Positions 62,435 to 64,000 of a stretch of 64,000 bases of DNA are shown piece after piece. The translations under genes were made by a program, and so were the position numbers. The notes beneath the pieces are model-generated. The model was not told the origin of the DNA and ran no database searches. It worked only from the letters and a program-made list of their open reading frames with translations. Position 1 is the first letter of the stretch, and every line of letters starts with the position of its first letter. This DNA is from Nocardia goodfellowii (lineage in GTDB: Bacteria; Actinomycetota; Actinomycetes; Mycobacteriales; Mycobacteriaceae): NCBI RefSeq assembly GCF_017875645.1, contig NZ_JAGGMR010000001.1, positions 3,596,001 to 3,660,000 of the forward strand, given 5' to 3'.

Positions 62435-62737
62435 ATGGCAACCGACTATGACGCACCGAGGCGTACCGAAACCGACGATGTGTCGGAAGATTCGCTGGAG
62501 GAGCTGAAGGCTCGTCGCAACGAGGCACAGTCCGCCGTCGTGGATATCGACGAATCCGATACCGCGGAGTCGTTCGAGCTTCCCGGCGCGGACCTGTCCG
62601 AGGAAGTCCTGACCGTTCGGGTCATTCCGAAGCAGGCGGACGAGTTCACCTGTTCCAGCTGTTTCCTGGTACACCACCGGAGCAGGCTGGCGGAGGAGAG
62701 TGGCGGGCAGTTGATCTGCATGGATTGCGCCGCCTGA
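62435..62737 (+). CDS. DUF4193 family zinc-ribbon protein
   Basis: A 100-residue acidic protein (MATDYDAPRRTETDDVSEDSLEELKARRNEAQSAVVDIDESDTAE) with a C-terminal CSSCFLVHHRSRL...CMDC, two CxxC knuckles forming a zinc ribbon. The family is conserved in actinobacteria (Rv2699c-like) and resembles RbpA-sized RNA-polymerase-associated proteins in size and charge, though no role is proven. ATG 62435 follows GAGGGGAAG. Followed by a hairpin terminator. Confidence 0.92.
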   Translation: MATDYDAPRRTETDDVSEDSLEELKARRNEAQSAVVDIDESDTAESFELPGADLSEEVLTVRVIPKQADEFTCSSCFLVHHRSRLAEESGGQLICMDCAA

Positions 62738-62751
62738 ACAAATCCCTGCGG

Positions 62752-62775
62752 CGGCCGGACACTACGGTCCGGCCG
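62752..62775. terminator. Terminator between DUF4193 and DUF3093 genes
   Basis: 9-bp perfect stem CGGCCGGAC / GTCCGGCCG with loop ACTACG, between convergent stops at 62737 and 62788. Confidence 0.75.
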
Positions 62776-62787
62776 AGGCGACTTCTG

Positions 62788-63336
62788 TCAGCCCGCGCTC
62801 GGCTGCTGGCGACCGCTCGGCAGGTCGCTCGAAACAGTCGGCCCGAGCGCGGCTAGAACCTTCTCTGGTCGCCGGGTGCTCACCAGCCAGTACGGCGTGG
62901 GGTCATCCGGATCATCCAGAACCAGCAGCACCATCGCCCCGATCCAGGCGCGATGTTGGACATAGGCGGCGGGGTCGAGCTGGCGCCCCAGCGCCGCGCT
63001 CTTCGCGGTCTTCGGCACTATCGCCGCGCGGGCCACGAAATTCACCGGCAAGTGCGCGCGGTCGGCCCGCAGTTCCGGTGTCGAACTACCGGACGCCACA
63101 GTCACTTCGACCCGATGGCGGCTCAGCCACAGCAGCACCCACACCGGGACCGGCAGCATCAGCGCGTACGGCAGCCAGGCCCGCAGACCCGGTGCGCCCA
63201 TATGAATTTCGGCCGCCAGCAAGCCGGCGATACCCAGTGCGACCGGCCACCACCACAGCGGCACCCACAGGCGCTCGGAATAGATCCGGGTGGTCTGGTT
63301 TTCGTGTTCCGTCACGGGGCTGGGCTGGTCCGACAC
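62788..63336 (-). CDS. DUF3093 domain-containing membrane protein
   Basis: A 182-residue protein with two adjacent transmembrane helices (VPLWWWPVALGIAGLLAAEIHMG and WLPYALMLPVPVWVLLWL). They are followed by a cytoplasmic beta-rich domain (VEVTVASGSSTPELRADRAHLPVNFVARAAIVPKTAKSAALGRQLDPAAYVQHRAWIGAMVLLVLDDPDDPTPYWLVSTRRPEKVLAAL). Matches DUF3093 (Rv2698-like), always near dut. Leaderless GTG 63336 behind TAGTGT. Function unknown. Confidence 0.9.
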   Translation of the reverse strand: MSDQPSPVTEHENQTTRIYSERLWVPLWWWPVALGIAGLLAAEIHMGAPGLRAWLPYALMLPVPVWVLLWLSRHRVEVTVASGSSTPELRADRAHLPVNFVARAAIVPKTAKSAALGRQLDPAAYVQHRAWIGAMVLLVLDDPDDPTPYWLVSTRRPEKVLAALGPTVSSDLPSGRQQPSAG

Positions 63337-63342
63337 GACTCA

Positions 63343-63348
63343 ACACTA
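63343..63348 (-). promoter_or_regulatory. Leaderless -10 box of the DUF3093 gene
   Basis: TAGTGT on the - strand, six bases before GTG 63336. Back to back with the promoter of the small ORF at 63375. Confidence 0.6.
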
Positions 63349-63374
63349 AGTCACGAGCGCAAAGCGGCTGCGCG

Positions 63375-63380
63375 TAGGCT
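63375..63380 (+). promoter_or_regulatory. Leaderless -10 box of the small ORF-dut transcript
   Basis: TAGGCT eight bases before GTG 63389. It would place the transcription start at or next to the GTG. Confidence 0.5.
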
Positions 63381-63388
63381 CTCGCATT

Positions 63389-63526
63389 GTGAGGGAGCAT
63401 CGCGAGCGAACCAATTACGCAGCCGCCCGTGCGGTCACGGCGGAGCCGAGCGGCAGCGAGGCGCAGGTTGACGCAGCCGCCCGTGCGGTCATGGCGGAGC
63501 TGAGCGGCAGTGAGGCGCAGGCATGA
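63389..63526 (+). CDS. Possible small protein (45 residues) upstream of and coupled to dut
   Basis: GTG 63389 opens a 45-codon frame starting [16 protein letters not shown] and ending SEAQA at TGA 63524-63526. That stop overlaps the dut ATG in the ATGA form typical of translational coupling. A TANNNT box lies 8 bp upstream. The frame consists largely of a duplicated 18-residue unit ([18 protein letters not shown], then [17 protein letters not shown]). No homologue comes to mind. It may act as a leader peptide that sets dut translation rather than as a functional protein. Confidence 0.5.
   Translation: MREHRERTNYAAARAVTAEPSGSEAQVDAAARAVMAELSGSEAQA
63417..63524 (+). repeat. 54-bp tandem duplication before dut
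   Basis: Copy 1 at 63417-63470 and copy 2 at 63471-63524 differ at three internal positions and at the last few bases. The period of 54 bp keeps the small ORF open. Confidence 0.9.
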
Positions 63527-63999
63527 GCGCACTTTCACCTATCCCGTTGCTGCGGCTCGATTCCGGCATCCCCATGCCCGTGCGCGCCCATCATGGTGAC
63601 GCCGGCGTGGATTTGTGCACTACCCAGGACGTCATTTTGGAGCCGGGGGAGCGAGCGCTGGTCGGTACCGGCATCGCCGTCGCACTGCCGGTCGGCACCG
63701 TCGGCCTGATCCATCCGCGATCGGGATTGGCTGCCAAAGCCGGGCTCTCGGTGGTCAACACTCCCGGCACCGTCGACGCGGGGTACCGGGGTGAGATCAA
63801 GGTGTGCCTGATCAATCATGACCCGCGCACACCCATCGAACTGCGCCGCGGCGACCGGATCGCGCAGCTGCTGGTGCAGCGGGTGGAACTGGTCGATTTC
63901 GTCGAGGTGGACACGCTCGACGAGACGGCGCGTGGTGCGGGCGGGTACGGGTCGAGCGGAGGCCACGCGATCCTGGCCGACGCTGGCAAGGAGGCGTGA
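63523..63999 (+). CDS. dut: dUTP diphosphatase
   Basis: A 158-residue trimeric dUTPase with all five motifs: [39 protein letters not shown] (catalytic Asp), [12 protein letters not shown] and the C-terminal P-loop-like [12 protein letters not shown]. It hydrolyses dUTP to dUMP and pyrophosphate, keeping uracil out of DNA. Complete: the stop is at 63997-63999, one base before the window end. Its ATG overlaps the stop of a small upstream ORF, so coupled translation is likely. Confidence 0.97.
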   Translation: MSALSPIPLLRLDSGIPMPVRAHHGDAGVDLCTTQDVILEPGERALVGTGIAVALPVGTVGLIHPRSGLAAKAGLSVVNTPGTVDAGYRGEIKVCLINHDPRTPIELRRGDRIAQLLVQRVELVDFVEVDTLDETARGAGGYGSSGGHAILADAGKEA

Positions 64000-64000
64000 C

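Overview
The window is high-GC actinobacterial DNA, most likely from Nocardia or a close mycolic-acid relative (inference). The evidence is frequent GTG starts, leaderless promoters, a dtxR-type ideR, and a gene set shared with the Mycobacterium tuberculosis Rv2697c-Rv2714 neighbourhood. That set comprises dut, DUF3093, DUF4193, cei, suhB, ppgK, sigA, YihY, DUF3039, DUF3099, sigB, ideR and a PAC2 protein. Here it is stretched over about 40 kb by inserted accessory genes. I see no rRNA, tRNA, CRISPR array, transposase or phage module.

Layout. 1-8.0 kb: tail of a class III aminotransferase, a DUF1152 protein, a frameshifted GNAT acetyltransferase, an acyl-CoA synthetase, an SDR and three tandem AraC/VirS-type regulators. 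Each regulator is preceded by the same 27-bp element at exactly the same distance from its GTG. 8.0-13.7 kb: a MoxR ATPase with a VWA/metallopeptidase-like partner, then small envelope proteins (DUF5134, holin-like, DUF3618) and a PhzF protein. 13.9-18.3 kb: ahpC-ahpD divergent from oxyR, a GGCT-like protein, and a TetR-SDR-tautomerase module with matching operators. 18.3-20.7 kb: polyamine synthesis (ornithine decarboxylase overlapping a SpeD-SpeE fusion). 20.8-34.1 kb: Ski2-like helicase, PAC2 protein, lipoprotein, DUF4192, galE, ideR, the acetylation pair acuC plus a Pat-like fusion, and sigB with an ECF-type promoter. 34.3-40.6 kb: a methyltransferase, a 0.6-kb degenerate tandem-repeat array, a VOC protein, a GlxA-type regulator with an MFS exporter, DUF3099 and DUF3039. 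40.6-49.5 kb: YihY, two helicases, a TetR regulator with an ene-reductase/F420-type fusion enzyme, a SWIM protein, DUF7455 and DUF952. 49.6-57.7 kb: a two-component pair split by a Ca2+/H+ exchanger and a lipoprotein, then a GAP protein, a KhtTU-like K+/H+ antiporter, a rhomboid-like protein and an MHYT sensor. 57.9-64.0 kb: sigA, ppgK, suhB, cei, DUF4193, DUF3093, an unreported-looking small ORF and dut.

Common themes are stress response (AhpC/OxyR, SigB, IdeR), reversible protein acetylation, polyamines and ion homeostasis. The strongest unexplained signals are the AraC trio with its shared spaced element, the repeat array at 35.9-36.5 kb, the 45-codon leaderless ORF coupled to dut, and the ene-reductase/F420-type fusion under paired TetR operators. 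All domain names come from motif reading only; no database search was possible.
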